Shown piece by piece: positions 8,788 to 18,622 of a stretch of DNA of 64,000 nt. This DNA comes from Mycoplana rhizolycopersici (lineage in GTDB: Bacteria; Pseudomonadota; Alphaproteobacteria; Rhizobiales; Rhizobiaceae). The first letter of the stretch is position 1. Every line of letters starts with the position of its first letter. The notes beneath the pieces are model-generated. The model did not search any database. It was given only the letters and a program-made list of their open reading frames with translations, and was not told the origin of the DNA. The stretch is taken from positions 248,001 through 312,000 of the forward strand of contig NZ_JABXYK010000005.1 of assembly GCF_013378445.1 (NCBI RefSeq), written 5' to 3'. The translations under genes and the position numbers were made by a program.

Positions 8788-10647
8788 ATGACGTCCATCC
8801 GTATCGGCCTTCTGGCCGCCTCCTTTCTCGCTTTGACCGGCGGCTCCGCGTTTGCGGATTACGAGCTGGATATTCTCCACATCAACGACCTGCATTCGCG
8901 CATCGAGCCGATCAACAAGTACGACTCCACCTGCTCTGCCGAAGAGGAAGGCAAGAATGAATGCTTCGGCGGCGTGGCGCGGCTTAAGACGGCGATCGAC
9001 CAGCAGCGCCAGGCGCTGTCCGGCAAGAACGTGCTGCTGCTCAATGCCGGCGACAACTTCCAGGGATCGCTCTTCTACACCACCTACAAAGGCGCGGCGG
9101 AAGCCGAATTCCTGAACCTGATGAAATTCGACGCCATGACCGTCGGCAATCACGAGTTCGACGACAGCGAGGACGGGCTCGCCACCTTCCTCGACAAGGT
9201 CCAGTTCCCCGTCGTCACCGCAAACGTCGCTGCCGGGGCCAGCTCCAAGCTCGGCGACCGTATCAAGCCCTATATCGTCCTCGACGTCGGCGGCCAGAAG
9301 GTCGGCATCGTCGGCGCGGTCGCCAACGATACCGATGAGATCTCCTCGCCGGGACCGAACGTTCTGATCGGCGACGATGTGGCCGACATCACCCATGCGG
9401 TCGCGGAGGTGAAGAAGCAGGGCGTGGACAAGATCATTGCGCTGACCCATGTCGGCTACCCGCGCGACCTTGCGGCGATCGCCAAGATCCCCGACGTGGA
9501 TGTGGTCGTCGGCGGCCACTCGCACAGCCTTCTGTCGAATACGGACGAAAAGGCTGAAGGCCCCTATCCGACCATGGTCGACAACCCCGGCGGCTACAAG
9601 GTGCCCGTGGTCCAGGCCGGCGCCTACACCAAATATCTCGGCAACCTGAAAGTGGTCTTCGACGACAATGGCATTGTCAAGGACGCCAAGGGCGACCCGA
9701 TCCTGCTCGATCCCAGTTTCAAGCCGGACGAAGCCGTCGTTACCCGCATCAAGGAGCTGGCCGGGCCGATCGAGGAACTGAAAGCGAAGATCGTCGCCGA
9801 AACCGCAGGCCCGATCGACGGATCGCGCGAGACATGCCGCGCCGGCGAATGCCAGATGGGCAACCTCGTCGCCGACGCCCTGCTGGACCGCACCAAAGGT
9901 CAGGGGGTAACGGCCGCGATCACCAATGGCGGCGGTCTTCGCGCCTCGATCGACGGCGGCCCCGTCTCGATGGGCGAAGTCGTCACCGTGCTGCCGTTCC
10001 AGAATACCGTCTCCACCTTCCAGCTGAAGGGCGCCGATCTCCTGGCCGCGCTGGAAAACGGCCTCGGCCAGATCGAGGAAGTTGCCGGACGCTTCCCGCA
10101 GATCTCGGGAATGAAGTTCTCCTTCGACAAGTCGAAACCTGCTGGTAGCCGCGTCGTCTCCGTCGAGATGAAGGAAGGTGACGCCTATGCGCCGCTGGAC
10201 CCGGCGAAAGTCTATACGCTGGCGTCGAACAACTACATGCGCGCCGGCGGCGACGGCTACAAGATCTTCGCGACGGCGGCGACCAACGCCTACGACTACG
10301 GCCCGACCCTCGATCAGGTCGTGGCCGACTATCTGTCCGCAAACCGCCCCTACAAGCCCTTTACCGACGGACGGATTACCGCGGTGGCGGCAACGGGGAC
10401 GGCTGCGGCACCGGCGGCGGCCGGCACCACGGACGGGTCGACCGCTCCTGCCGAAACCGCCGCTGTCCCGGCCGCAGGGCCGGCGGCCACCACAAGGCAC
10501 GTCATCGTGCGCGGCGACACGCTCTGGGACATCGCCAGGGCGGCCTATGGCGAGGGACATCTGTGGCGCAGGATCTCCGAGGCGAACGGCAACCCGGAGC
10601 CCCGTGCACTGGTCATCGGATCGGAACTCGACGTTCCCGCCAAGTGA
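8788..10647 (+). CDS. Periplasmic 5'-nucleotidase/metallophosphatase with C-terminal LysM
   Basis: A secreted 619-residue enzyme expected to dephosphorylate nucleotides in the periplasm. The signal peptide ends near SAFA. A calcineurin-like metallophosphatase domain follows with ILHINDLHS, NAGDNFQGS, GNHEFD and GGHSHS metal motifs, then the 5'-nucleotidase C-terminal domain (NGGGLRASI, NNYMRAGGDGY). A low-complexity Ala/Pro/Thr linker joins a LysM domain in the last 50 residues (HVIVRGDTLWDIARAAYGEGHLW). The start was chosen for CAGGAGAG 7 nt upstream and the clean signal peptide; an earlier in-frame ATG at 8746 is less likely. The LysM tail suggests anchoring to peptidoglycan. Confidence 0.9.
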   Translation: MTSIRIGLLAASFLALTGGSAFADYELDILHINDLHSRIEPINKYDSTCSAEEEGKNECFGGVARLKTAIDQQRQALSGKNVLLLNAGDNFQGSLFYTTYKGAAEAEFLNLMKFDAMTVGNHEFDDSEDGLATFLDKVQFPVVTANVAAGASSKLGDRIKPYIVLDVGGQKVGIVGAVANDTDEISSPGPNVLIGDDVADITHAVAEVKKQGVDKIIALTHVGYPRDLAAIAKIPDVDVVVGGHSHSLLSNTDEKAEGPYPTMVDNPGGYKVPVVQAGAYTKYLGNLKVVFDDNGIVKDAKGDPILLDPSFKPDEAVVTRIKELAGPIEELKAKIVAETAGPIDGSRETCRAGECQMGNLVADALLDRTKGQGVTAAITNGGGLRASIDGGPVSMGEVVTVLPFQNTVSTFQLKGADLLAALENGLGQIEEVAGRFPQISGMKFSFDKSKPAGSRVVSVEMKEGDAYAPLDPAKVYTLASNNYMRAGGDGYKIFATAATNAYDYGPTLDQVVADYLSANRPYKPFTDGRITAVAATGTAAAPAAAGTTDGSTAPAETAAVPAAGPAATTRHVIVRGDTLWDIARAAYGEGHLWRRISEANGNPEPRALVIGSELDVPAK

Positions 10648-10673
10648 ATCGAGACAATTTGTCTCCGGATTCG

Positions 10674-10710
10674 CGCCGGTCCGGGCTTCCCCGGACCGGC
10701 GTTTCTTTTT
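10674..10710 (+). terminator. Terminator after the 5'-nucleotidase gene
   Basis: A perfect 12-bp stem (10674-10685 with 10690-10701) and CTTC loop are followed by TTTCTTTTT. It lies 26 nt past the stop codon. Confidence 0.92.
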
Positions 10711-10765
10711 AGAACGCTTATAGGGTTGCACGGCCGCCAAGGCCGATGCGAGGAAACAGACAGGG

Positions 10766-11803
10766 ATGCCCATGCAAGCCGCCGCTGCGAAGCCGAAAGA
10801 TCATCCGCCCGTCAAGCACGGCAAGGTCGGAGTGTTGCTCGTAAACCTCGGCACGCCCGATGGCACCGACTACACCTCGATGCGGCGCTACCTGAAGGAG
10901 TTCCTGACCGACAAGCGCGTCATCGAGTGGCCGAAGATCGCCTGGTATCCGATCCTTTTCGGCATCGTGCTGAACACGCGCCCCGGCAAGGTGGGCAAGG
11001 CTTACGAACTGATCTGGAACAAGGAGAAGAACGAGAGCTACCTTCGCACCTATACGCGCAACCAGGCGGAACTGATGGCGAACTCCTTCGCCGACAGGCC
11101 CGAGGTCATCGTCGACTGGGCGATGCGCTACGGCCAGCCTTCGATCGGCTCGCGCATGGAATACCTGCAGAAAGAGGGCTGTGAACGTATCCTCGTCTTC
11201 CCGCTCTACCCGCAATATGCCGCCGCCACGACCGCGACCGTGAACGACAAGGCCTTCGAAGCGCTTTTGAAAATGCGCTGGCAGCCGGCGCTGCGCACCG
11301 TTCCGCCCTATCACGACGACCCCGCCTATATCGATGCGCTGGCCAATTCGATCACCAGCCATCTCGCCGGCCTCGACTGGGAACCGGAAGTCGTGCTCGC
11401 ATCCTTCCACGGGATACCGAAATCCTATTTCGACAAGGGCGACCCCTACTACTGCCAGTGCCAGAAGACGGCGCGCCTGCTGCGCGAAAGGCTCGGCTGG
11501 ACGGCACAGAAGCTGCAGGTGACCTTCCAGTCCCGCTTCGGCCCCGAAGAATGGCTCCAGCCCTACACGGACAAGACGGTGGAGAAACTGGCGCAGGAAG
11601 GCGTCAAGCGCATCGCAGTCCTCAATCCCGGCTTCGTCTCCGATTGCCTGGAGACGCTGGAGGAGATCGCGGGCCAGGCAGCGGAAAGCTTCCACCACAA
11701 TGGCGGCGAGAAGTTCGCCCACATCCCCTGTTTGAACGACAGCCCGCAAGGCATGGCGGTTCTGGAGAAGGTCGTCCGCCGCGAACTCGAAGGCTGGATC
11801 TAG
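10766..11803 (+). CDS. hemH: Ferrochelatase
   Basis: Terminal enzyme of heme synthesis, inserting ferrous iron into protoporphyrin IX. The 345-residue protein starts its core with KVGVLLVNLGTPDGTDYTSMRRYLKEFLTDKRVIEWP. It contains the conserved SFHGIPKSYFDKGDPYYCQCQKT block with the catalytic histidine, and the FQSRFGPEEWLQPYT motif. The length is normal for bacteria. It follows a strong terminator, so it probably has its own promoter. No other heme gene is nearby. Confidence 0.96.
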   Translation: MPMQAAAAKPKDHPPVKHGKVGVLLVNLGTPDGTDYTSMRRYLKEFLTDKRVIEWPKIAWYPILFGIVLNTRPGKVGKAYELIWNKEKNESYLRTYTRNQAELMANSFADRPEVIVDWAMRYGQPSIGSRMEYLQKEGCERILVFPLYPQYAAATTATVNDKAFEALLKMRWQPALRTVPPYHDDPAYIDALANSITSHLAGLDWEPEVVLASFHGIPKSYFDKGDPYYCQCQKTARLLRERLGWTAQKLQVTFQSRFGPEEWLQPYTDKTVEKLAQEGVKRIAVLNPGFVSDCLETLEEIAGQAAESFHHNGGEKFAHIPCLNDSPQGMAVLEKVVRRELEGWI

Positions 11804-11920
11804 CCTCCACGAACGTCCGCTCATCGCCGGACGAATGCTGCCACAGCCTGCCTGAAAAAGAGGCTGGCCTTGCCGTGCGTATCGCGTAGAGTGACGCGAA
11901 AGCAAGCGGAAGGGCATGAC

Positions 11921-12934
11921 ATGTCGTTGGATGGATTGGATATTTTTGTCGTCGCACTGGTCGTTCTGGTCCTGTGGCTTCTGTTTGCCGGGATCAAGAC
12001 GGTGCCGCAGGGCTATCAATATACGGTAGAGCGTTTCGGCCGCTACACGCGCACGCTTCAGCCGGGTCTCAATCTCATCATCCCCTTCTTCGACCGTATC
12101 GGCGCGCGGATGAACGTGATGGAACAGGTGCTCGACGTCCCTACGCAGGAAGTGATCACCCGAGACAATGCCAGCGTCTCAGCCGACGCCGTCGCCTTCT
12201 ACCAGGTGCTGAACGCCGCCCAGGCTGCCTATCAGGTCGCCAACCTCGAAAACGCCATCCTCAACATGACCATGACGAACATCCGATCGGTCATGGGCTC
12301 GATGGATCTGGACGAACTGCTTTCCAACCGCGATGCGATCAATGACCGCCTGCTGCACGTGGTCGACGAGGCCGCCAAGCCCTGGGGCGTGAAGATCACC
12401 CGCGTCGAGATCAAGGACATCGCGCCACCGAAGGACCTGGTCGACGCCATGGCCCGCCAGATGAAGGCAGAGCGCGAGAAGCGTGCGCAGGTGCTGGAAG
12501 CCGAAGGCTCACGCAACGCCCAGATCCTGCGTGCCGAGGGCGCCAAGCAGTCGGCGATCCTGCAGGCCGAGGGCCAGCGTGAAGCCGCCTTCCGCGATGC
12601 CGAGGCCCGCGAGCGGCTGGCCGAGGCCGAAGCCAAGGCAACGAAGATGGTCTCCGAGGCGATCGCCGCCGGCGACGTGCAGGCGATCAACTACTTCGTG
12701 GCGCAGAAATATACCGAGGCGATCGCAAGCCTCGGCACGTCGCCCAATTCCAAGGTGGTGCTGATACCGATGGAAGCCTCGTCGCTGATCGGTTCGCTCA
12801 GTGGCATCGGCGCCATCGCCCGGGAAGTGTTCGGCGACGGCTCCCCACCCTCTGCCCCGCGTCCACGCGCATCCACGCCGGTCACCGGGGCCACGCCACG
12901 CAATCCGTTCGACACGACGCAAAGGGAAAGCTGA
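11921..12934 (+). CDS. SPFH/stomatin-like membrane protein (QmcA type)
   Basis: A 337-residue SPFH protein. It has one N-terminal membrane helix (residues about 7-26), an SPFH domain ([28 protein letters not shown] onward), and a coiled-coil rich in Glu/Ala/Arg (about residues 180-250) typical of oligomerising stomatins. The ATG at 11921 has GGAAGGG 6 nt upstream; an earlier in-frame ATG gives a basic, unlikely N-terminus. It is followed 3 nt later by an NfeD gene, a widely conserved pairing linked to membrane microdomains and membrane protein quality control. The exact client is unknown. Confidence 0.9.
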   Translation: MSLDGLDIFVVALVVLVLWLLFAGIKTVPQGYQYTVERFGRYTRTLQPGLNLIIPFFDRIGARMNVMEQVLDVPTQEVITRDNASVSADAVAFYQVLNAAQAAYQVANLENAILNMTMTNIRSVMGSMDLDELLSNRDAINDRLLHVVDEAAKPWGVKITRVEIKDIAPPKDLVDAMARQMKAEREKRAQVLEAEGSRNAQILRAEGAKQSAILQAEGQREAAFRDAEARERLAEAEAKATKMVSEAIAAGDVQAINYFVAQKYTEAIASLGTSPNSKVVLIPMEASSLIGSLSGIGAIAREVFGDGSPPSAPRPRASTPVTGATPRNPFDTTQRES

Positions 12935-12937
12935 ACC

Positions 12938-13396
12938 ATGGTCGCCCGTATCGCAGCCGAACTCGGCCCCTGGGCATGGTGGGTGCTGGGTATCGTTCTG
13001 CTCATCCTCGAAGTGCTGATGCCCGGTGTCTTCCTCGTCTGGATCGGCATCGCCGCCATCGTCACCGGTGCGCTGTCGCTGCTTCTGTGGGAAAGCGCAT
13101 GGTGGGCGTGGCAGTTGCAATGGCTGGTCTTCGCAGCCCTGTCTATCGTTGCCGTTCTCCTCGGCCGCCGGCTCGTTGCGAAAAACGCGCAGAAGACCGA
13201 CGAGCCGTTCCTGAACCTGCGCGGGCAGAGCCTCATCGGCCGCACCGCGACGCTGCAGGAACCGATCACCGAGGGGCGCGGTCGCATTCGCCTGGACGAC
13301 ACGTTCTGGACGGTCCAGGGGCCGGACCTTCCGGTCGGCACCCGCGTGCGCGTCGTATCCAGCACCGGCCGCGACCTGCTGGTCGAGCAGGTCTGA
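12938..13396 (+). CDS. NfeD family membrane protein
   Basis: A 152-residue protein with three hydrophobic segments in its first 75 residues (WAWWVLGIVLLILEVLMPG, FLVWIGIAAIVTGALSLLL, QWLVFAALSIVAVLLG). A C-terminal OB-fold NfeD domain follows (LIGRTATLQEPITEGRGRIRLDDTFWTVQGPDLPVGTRVRVV). It is the short form without the ClpP-like protease domain. With the SPFH gene 3 nt upstream it forms the usual stomatin-NfeD operon. It is expected in the inner membrane with the OB domain binding the partner. Confidence 0.92.
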   Translation: MVARIAAELGPWAWWVLGIVLLILEVLMPGVFLVWIGIAAIVTGALSLLLWESAWWAWQLQWLVFAALSIVAVLLGRRLVAKNAQKTDEPFLNLRGQSLIGRTATLQEPITEGRGRIRLDDTFWTVQGPDLPVGTRVRVVSSTGRDLLVEQV

Positions 13397-13403
13397 ACGC
13401 AGA

Positions 13404-13441
13404 AACGAAAATCCCACCGCAGCTTTCGCAGACGGCGGGAT
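13404..13441 (-). terminator. Terminator of kdsD
   Basis: Read on the minus strand, ATCCCGCCG (13441-13433) pairs with CGGTGGGAT (13419-13411), one wobble pair included, and is followed by TTTTCGTTT. It lies in the convergent gap between nfeD and kdsD. Confidence 0.72.
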
Positions 13442-13465
13442 CGATCATGTCCAAGGGTAGACGGG

Positions 13466-14461
13466 TCAGGCGACCCCGATCCGCAGCAGATCGTGGAAAT
13501 GAACGATGCCGACGGGCGTGGACGTCTCGTCGGTCACGATCAGGGCCGAAATGTTGTGCTGGTTCAAGAGACCGAGCGCGGCCGTCGCAAGCGTTGTCGG
13601 ACGAACCGTCTTTGGCGCGCGCGTCATGATGTCATCGACATTCAGCTCGGCGAGATTGCGCGACAGGTTGCGGGCGATGTCACCATCGGTGACGATGCCG
13701 ACCAGCTTGCCGCTGTCGTTGACGACGCCGACGCAACCATAGTGCTTCTGCGAAAGGAGCAGCACGGCCGCCGGCATGGTGGTGCCGAGTGGCACGAGCG
13801 GCATGTTCTCGCCGCTATGCATGATGTCGCCGACATGGGTCAGGCTCGCGCCCAGCTTGCCGCCCGGATGGAACGTCTTGAAGTCGGTGGCGGTGAAGCC
13901 GCGCGCCTCGAGCAGGGTTACGGCCAGCGCATCGCCGAGCGCAAGCTGCATCAGGGTCGAGGTAGTCGGCGCCAGCCCGTGCGGGCAGGCCTCCTGCTCT
14001 TTCGGCAACAGCAGGACGATGTCCGATTCGCGGCCGAGCGCCGAACGCTCGCCGGAGGTGATTGCAATCAGCGGGATGGAGAACCGACGGGAATAGGAAA
14101 CGATGCCCTGCAGTTCCGAGCTTTCGCCGCTCCAGGACATGGCGAGGATCACGTCGTCCGAGGCGATCATGCCGAGGTCGCCGTGGTTAGCCTCCACCGG
14201 ATGGACGAAGAAGGCCGGCGTGCCCGTCGAGGCGAAGGTCGCCGCGATCTTGGAGCCGATATGCCCGGACTTGCCGATGCCGGTGACGATCACCCGTCCC
14301 CGGGCCTCGGCAATGGTCCGCACCGCCTCGCAAAACGCATTATAGAGCGAGCCGGAGAGTGCACGCGAAAGCGCGTCGAGGCCGGCGCGCTCGGTTTCAA
14401 CGGTTCGGATGGCAGAAGCGATCGCGCCGCTGCTTTCCACGAGAGCTTGTCTTTTGATCAT
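13466..14461 (-). CDS. kdsD: Arabinose-5-phosphate isomerase, KpsF/GutQ family
   Basis: A 331-residue isomerase converting ribulose 5-phosphate to arabinose 5-phosphate, the precursor of the lipopolysaccharide sugar Kdo. The SIS domain covers residues about 35-190 (GRVIVTGIGKSGHIGSKIAATFASTGTPAFFVHPVEANHGDLG). Two CBS domains fill the C-terminal 125 residues (HYGCVGVVNDSGKLVGIVTDGDIARNL and NISALIVTDETSTPVGIVHFHDLL). The length and order are standard for KdsD. No other Kdo gene is adjacent. The Shine-Dalgarno sequence is weak, so a slightly later start is possible. Confidence 0.92.
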   Translation of the reverse strand: MIKRQALVESSGAIASAIRTVETERAGLDALSRALSGSLYNAFCEAVRTIAEARGRVIVTGIGKSGHIGSKIAATFASTGTPAFFVHPVEANHGDLGMIASDDVILAMSWSGESSELQGIVSYSRRFSIPLIAITSGERSALGRESDIVLLLPKEQEACPHGLAPTTSTLMQLALGDALAVTLLEARGFTATDFKTFHPGGKLGASLTHVGDIMHSGENMPLVPLGTTMPAAVLLLSQKHYGCVGVVNDSGKLVGIVTDGDIARNLSRNLAELNVDDIMTRAPKTVRPTTLATAALGLLNQHNISALIVTDETSTPVGIVHFHDLLRIGVA

Positions 14462-14600
14462 GGCTGCCTGTTAGCGCTTTTGCCTTTCCGTGTCCATTCA
14501 CGGACAATCGACAGCAGTCACACAGTGTGTGCACCCGGAAACCGAACGTTAACCAGATCGGTTTACCTTCGATTAGGAATTCAAAATCATTGCGATCGCC

Positions 14601-16076
14601 ATGGCATACCAGCACGACAAGAAAATCCGGGTGCGACCAGACGCGCCACCGCGACGAGCGGTCGGCGCGTTTCTGGCTGCGGCCCTTCTTGTCGCCCCGC
14701 AGGCGCTGGCGCAGGACGCTGCCCCCGGCAATCCGGGCGTGGAAACGGTGCCGAGCGACGCAAGCCTGCAGGCGCTGGATGCCGCCGCCGGCGCTACGCC
14801 ACAAGGCGCTTCCGACAGCTTGCCCGCGCCGTCCGCCCCCGTGGCGCCGGAGGCAGGCATGGCTTCGAGCGAGGCAATCACCGAGGCCGCCCGCCAGAAC
14901 ATGCCGAATTCATCGGTAGATGGTTTCCGCAACGGATCCCTGCCCTATTCGGAAGAGCCCTCAGGCATCATGCTCGGCACCTTCCTGCTGCGGCCCGCCC
15001 TCGAACAGGGCGTCGGGTACGAGCGCACCAAGAGCGGTGACGAGACGGACACGCGCAGCTTTTCGACCACGACGCTGCGGGGATCCTTGACGTCGGACTG
15101 GTCTCGCCACCAACTGACGATCGACGGCGCGGGCACCTATGAACGCAACTTCTCCAGCAACGACAACACCGAGCCGGAAGTCAACATCGGCGCCGACCTG
15201 CGGCTGGACCTCTCCGGCGAGACGACCGCCAACCTGACCGCCGGCTACAGCCTCGAACGCGAGGACATGGCCGATCCGAACGCGGTCTCCGGTGCGCAGG
15301 TGCAATCGGCCGTGCAGAACTACACTGGCGGCGCGCGGATCCAGCGTAATTTCGGCCTCATCCGCGGCACGCTCGGCGCAACGGTGGACCGGGAGACCTA
15401 TGGCGACGTCAAGCTCTCCGACGGATCGGAGCTGTCACAGAGCGACCGCAACACCTGGACCGGCATCCTGACGGCCAGGATCGGCTACGAGATCTCGCCG
15501 GCCCTCATTCCCTTCGTGGAGGCTTCCGGGGGACGTGTGCGCTACGACGACGAACGCGATTCGTCCGGCTACGCGCGCTCCGGCGATCTCTATGGCGGAC
15601 GCGCCGGGCTCGAATTCGATCTCGGCGAGAAGCTGCGCGGCGAAATCGGACTCGGCTTCGACCGTCAGACTTTCGACGACGAACGGCTGAAGGCGATCGA
15701 CGCCTTTGCCGCCGATGGCGCGGTCGACTGGTCGCCGCGGCGGGGCACCAATGTCAATCTCGGCCTGCGCACCGCCATCGAGCCGTCCACCACGCCCGGC
15801 GAAAGCGGCTATATTTCCTATCTCGCCAGCACGGAAATCACCCAGGAAGTGCGCAGCAATCTCGTGGCCCGCCTGACGGGTTCCTACGAGTGGCGCGATT
15901 TCCCGACGTCCTCGTCGTCGAACCAGAACGTCTACATCGTCGGAACGGGGCTGGCCTGGAACTTCAATCGCTATCTGGCGCTCAGCGGCGATGTTTCCTA
16001 CGAGCTGACGACGCAGAAGAATACGGCGGACACGGGCGTGACCCGCGCCGGCCTGGGACTGGTGCTGCGCCGCTGA
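14601..16076 (+). CDS. Outer membrane beta-barrel protein (BBP2-like)
   Basis: A 491-residue secreted protein. Residues about 20-39 form a signal peptide ending ALAQD, after a basic N-terminal stretch. An Ala/Pro-rich region to about residue 115 precedes a barrel of alternating amphipathic strands, rich in Tyr, Thr, Gly and Arg, to the C-terminus. This resembles the BBP2_2 family of putative outer membrane proteins common in Rhizobiales. The last residues (GLGLVLRR) do not end in the aromatic residue usual for BamA substrates. Function and ligand are unknown. Confidence 0.8.
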   Translation: MAYQHDKKIRVRPDAPPRRAVGAFLAAALLVAPQALAQDAAPGNPGVETVPSDASLQALDAAAGATPQGASDSLPAPSAPVAPEAGMASSEAITEAARQNMPNSSVDGFRNGSLPYSEEPSGIMLGTFLLRPALEQGVGYERTKSGDETDTRSFSTTTLRGSLTSDWSRHQLTIDGAGTYERNFSSNDNTEPEVNIGADLRLDLSGETTANLTAGYSLEREDMADPNAVSGAQVQSAVQNYTGGARIQRNFGLIRGTLGATVDRETYGDVKLSDGSELSQSDRNTWTGILTARIGYEISPALIPFVEASGGRVRYDDERDSSGYARSGDLYGGRAGLEFDLGEKLRGEIGLGFDRQTFDDERLKAIDAFAADGAVDWSPRRGTNVNLGLRTAIEPSTTPGESGYISYLASTEITQEVRSNLVARLTGSYEWRDFPTSSSSNQNVYIVGTGLAWNFNRYLALSGDVSYELTTQKNTADTGVTRAGLGLVLRR

Positions 16077-16115
16077 CGGCGCACCGGCCGGAAGAGGAAA
16101 ACGATAGCCGGGCAA

Positions 16116-16152
16116 GGTTCCGCGCCCAAAACGCGAATTGGGGCGCGGAACC
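16116..16152. terminator. Hairpin between convergent beta-barrel and galU genes
   Basis: A perfect 12-bp inverted repeat (GGTTCCGCGCCC 16116-16127, GGGCGCGGAACC 16141-16152) with a 13-nt loop lies in the 86-nt convergent gap. There is no T run on either side, so termination activity is uncertain. Confidence 0.5.
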
Positions 16153-16162
16153 GGATTTCACC

Positions 16163-17053
16163 TCAGCCGAGGTTCTTCAACATCGCCTGCATCGGGCCAT
16201 CCACCAGCGGGCGGATATCGGCGCGCGCCAGCGCAAAAGCCACGTTGGCGAGGATGAAGCCGTCCTTGGCGCCACAGTCGTAGGTCTCGCCGCGGAACTG
16301 ATAGGCGGCGAACGGCTGTTCCTTCAGAAGCTTGACCATCGCGTCGGTCAGCTGGATCTCGTTGCCGGCGCCGCGCTCCTGCGTGGCGAGGATCGAGAAG
16401 ATTTCGGGCTGCAGGATGTAGCGTCCGTTGATGAAGAAGTTGGACGGCGCAGTGCCGGGCGCGGGCTTTTCGACCATCTGCGTGATCCGGTGCCCCTCGC
16501 CGACCTTTTCGCCGACGCCAACGATACCGTACTTGTGGGCCTGATCCGGCGCGCACTCCTCAACGGCGATGACGTTTCCGCCATCATGCTCGTAGAGTTC
16601 GACCATGCCCGAGAGGCAGCCCTTCGGCGCCTTCATGATCATGTCCGGGAGAAGCAGGGCGAAGGGCTCGTTGCCGACGAGCTCGCGCGCGCACCAGACG
16701 GCATGGCCAAGCCCGAGAGGCTCCTGCTGGCGGGTGAAGCTGGTGGAGCCGGCGACCGGAAGAATGCTTTCCAGAAGCGTCAGCTCGGCAGCCTTGTTGC
16801 GCTGGCGCAGCGTCTGCTCCAGCTCAACCTGGATGTCGAAATAGTCCTCGATGACAGCCTTGCTGCGGCCGGTCACGAAGATCAGGTGCTCGATGCCGGC
16901 CTCGAGTGCCTCATCGACGACATATTGGATCACTGGTCGGTCGACGACGGTCAGCATTTCCTTCGGCACCGCCTTGGTGGCGGGAAGGAAACGGGTCCCA
17001 AGTCCCGCAACCGGGAACACTGCTTTTCTAACCTTGCGTTTTTCGGCCATCAT
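16163..17053 (-). CDS. galU: UTP-glucose-1-phosphate uridylyltransferase
   Basis: A 296-residue nucleotidyltransferase making UDP-glucose for exopolysaccharide, lipopolysaccharide and glucans; rhizobial homologues are also named ExoN. The N-terminus has the nucleotide-binding signature [25 protein letters not shown], followed by [12 protein letters not shown] and LLPDMI. Two adjacent ATGs (17053 and 17050) are possible; GAGG lies 3 or 6 nt upstream, so the second may be used. It is convergent with the beta-barrel gene. No exo cluster is nearby. Confidence 0.95.
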   Translation of the reverse strand: MMAEKRKVRKAVFPVAGLGTRFLPATKAVPKEMLTVVDRPVIQYVVDEALEAGIEHLIFVTGRSKAVIEDYFDIQVELEQTLRQRNKAAELTLLESILPVAGSTSFTRQQEPLGLGHAVWCARELVGNEPFALLLPDMIMKAPKGCLSGMVELYEHDGGNVIAVEECAPDQAHKYGIVGVGEKVGEGHRITQMVEKPAPGTAPSNFFINGRYILQPEIFSILATQERGAGNEIQLTDAMVKLLKEQPFAAYQFRGETYDCGAKDGFILANVAFALARADIRPLVDGPMQAMLKNLG

Positions 17054-17252
17054 AAACCTCGTTGTGAGCCCACATTCATCGCGGGCATGTCATGTCGTGC
17101 ATTAGTTTCAATTTGCTATCAATTTGCAAAGAGAGACGCGCAGAGAATTCCATGGTAAAGAATTTGTTGACTTCATGTCTGTAAGCTTGGCTTTCCACCG
17201 GAAGCTTTCCGCTCCGCCCTGTCGAAATTTCGAAAGACGGAACCAACGACCG

Positions 17253-18473
17253 ATGTTTCAGCTTAGTAAGTCCAGGCTCCTCCGCTCTGCTCTCGCCCTC
17301 TTTGTCTCCGCCACGTTGCTCGCTCCGACCGCCGCGCGTGCTGACGCCAGCTTCCAGCAATGGATCGCCAACTTTTATGCGACGGCAGCAAAGAGCGGCA
17401 TTTCGAAATCGACGTACCAACAGGCCTTCAGGGGCGTCAAGACTCCTGACCGCGAGGTTCTGGAAAAGGCGGCCTACCAGCCGGAATTCAAGCACAAGAT
17501 CTGGGATTATCTTGATTCCCGCGTAAACCCCTACACCGTCCGCATCGGTCAGGACATGGCCCAGAAATACGGGCGCACGCTTGCCGCCGTCGAGAAGCGC
17601 TACGGCGTCGATCGCAACGTGCTGCTCGCCATCTGGTCGATGGAATCGAACTATGGCGCCGTCCTGGCCAAGGAAGACAGGCTGCACTATGTGCCGCGCG
17701 CGCTTGCGACGCTTGCCTACGGCGACCCGAAACGGGCCAAGTTTGCCCGCACCCAGTTGATCGCCGCACTGAAAATCATTCAGAACGGCGATATCTCGGC
17801 CGCCGAGATGACCGGTTCCTGGGCGGGCGCCATGGGCCATACCCAGTTCATACCCTCCAGCTACCTACTCTATGCGGTCGATGCCGACGGCAACGGTCAC
17901 CGCGACATCTGGAACTCGGTGCCGGACGCGCTTGCGACCGCGGCAAACCTCCTGAGAAAGAACGGCTGGCAGCCCGGAAAGACCTGGGGCTACGAGGTCG
18001 TGGTCCCGTCCGGCGGCAGCGCCTATGAGGGACAGACCAAGACGCTGGCCCAGTGGCAGAAGCTCGGCTTCAAGCGCCCGAGCGGCAGCGGCTTCAAGGC
18101 GGGCGGCGATCGTGCCGAACTGCTGATGCCGGCCGGCGCCAGCGGCCCGGCCTTCCTGATGACCCGCAACTTCTTCGTCATCAAGCGCTACAACGCCTCC
18201 AATTCCTACGCCATGGGCGTCGGCATGCTGGCCGATCAGCTCGCCGGCTATGGCGGGGTCAAGCAGCGCTGGCCGCGCCCGGAGGGTACGCTCGACATCA
18301 CGGAGAAATTCGAGCTGCAGTCGCGCCTCAAGGAGCTCGGCTATTATGACGGCGAGGTCGACGGCAACCTGGGCTCCGGCTCCAAGGCCGCCATCCAGGC
18401 CGTTCAAAGCCGCCTTGGCCTGGCAGCGGACGGCCAGCCCAGCACCCAGCTGCTGCAGGCATTGCGGAAGTAA
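17253..18473 (+). CDS. Lytic murein transglycosylase, MltB-like, with peptidoglycan-binding domain
   Basis: A 406-residue periplasmic enzyme cleaving the glycan strand of peptidoglycan to 1,6-anhydromuropeptides. A signal peptide (residues 1-30, ending AARA) precedes the SLT_2/MltB catalytic domain, with catalytic E131 in IWSMESNYG and the SWAGAMGHTQFIPSSY motif. A PG_binding_1 domain forms the last 65 residues. No lipobox is present, so it should be soluble, unlike E. coli MltB. The ATG at 17253 directly precedes the signal peptide; longer in-frame starts upstream would bury it. Confidence 0.92.
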   Translation: MFQLSKSRLLRSALALFVSATLLAPTAARADASFQQWIANFYATAAKSGISKSTYQQAFRGVKTPDREVLEKAAYQPEFKHKIWDYLDSRVNPYTVRIGQDMAQKYGRTLAAVEKRYGVDRNVLLAIWSMESNYGAVLAKEDRLHYVPRALATLAYGDPKRAKFARTQLIAALKIIQNGDISAAEMTGSWAGAMGHTQFIPSSYLLYAVDADGNGHRDIWNSVPDALATAANLLRKNGWQPGKTWGYEVVVPSGGSAYEGQTKTLAQWQKLGFKRPSGSGFKAGGDRAELLMPAGASGPAFLMTRNFFVIKRYNASNSYAMGVGMLADQLAGYGGVKQRWPRPEGTLDITEKFELQSRLKELGYYDGEVDGNLGSGSKAAIQAVQSRLGLAADGQPSTQLLQALRK

Positions 18474-18500
18474 TCCGCCAAAAACAGACAATGCGGACCG

Positions 18501-18527
18501 CGGGCGCCAAACGGCGCCCGTCGTTTT
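18501..18527 (+). terminator. Terminator after the lytic transglycosylase gene
   Basis: A perfect 8-bp stem, CGGGCGCC with GGCGCCCG, has an AAAC loop and is followed by TCGTTTT. It lies 27 nt past the stop. Confidence 0.85.
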
Positions 18528-18622
18528 GAGCGACGGCGCTTTCCTGATCAGGCACAATTTGCCATGATCGCGCCATGACAACGTCGGATCGTGCCCCGAC
18601 CGCCAGAGGAGCCCCGTCGCTG

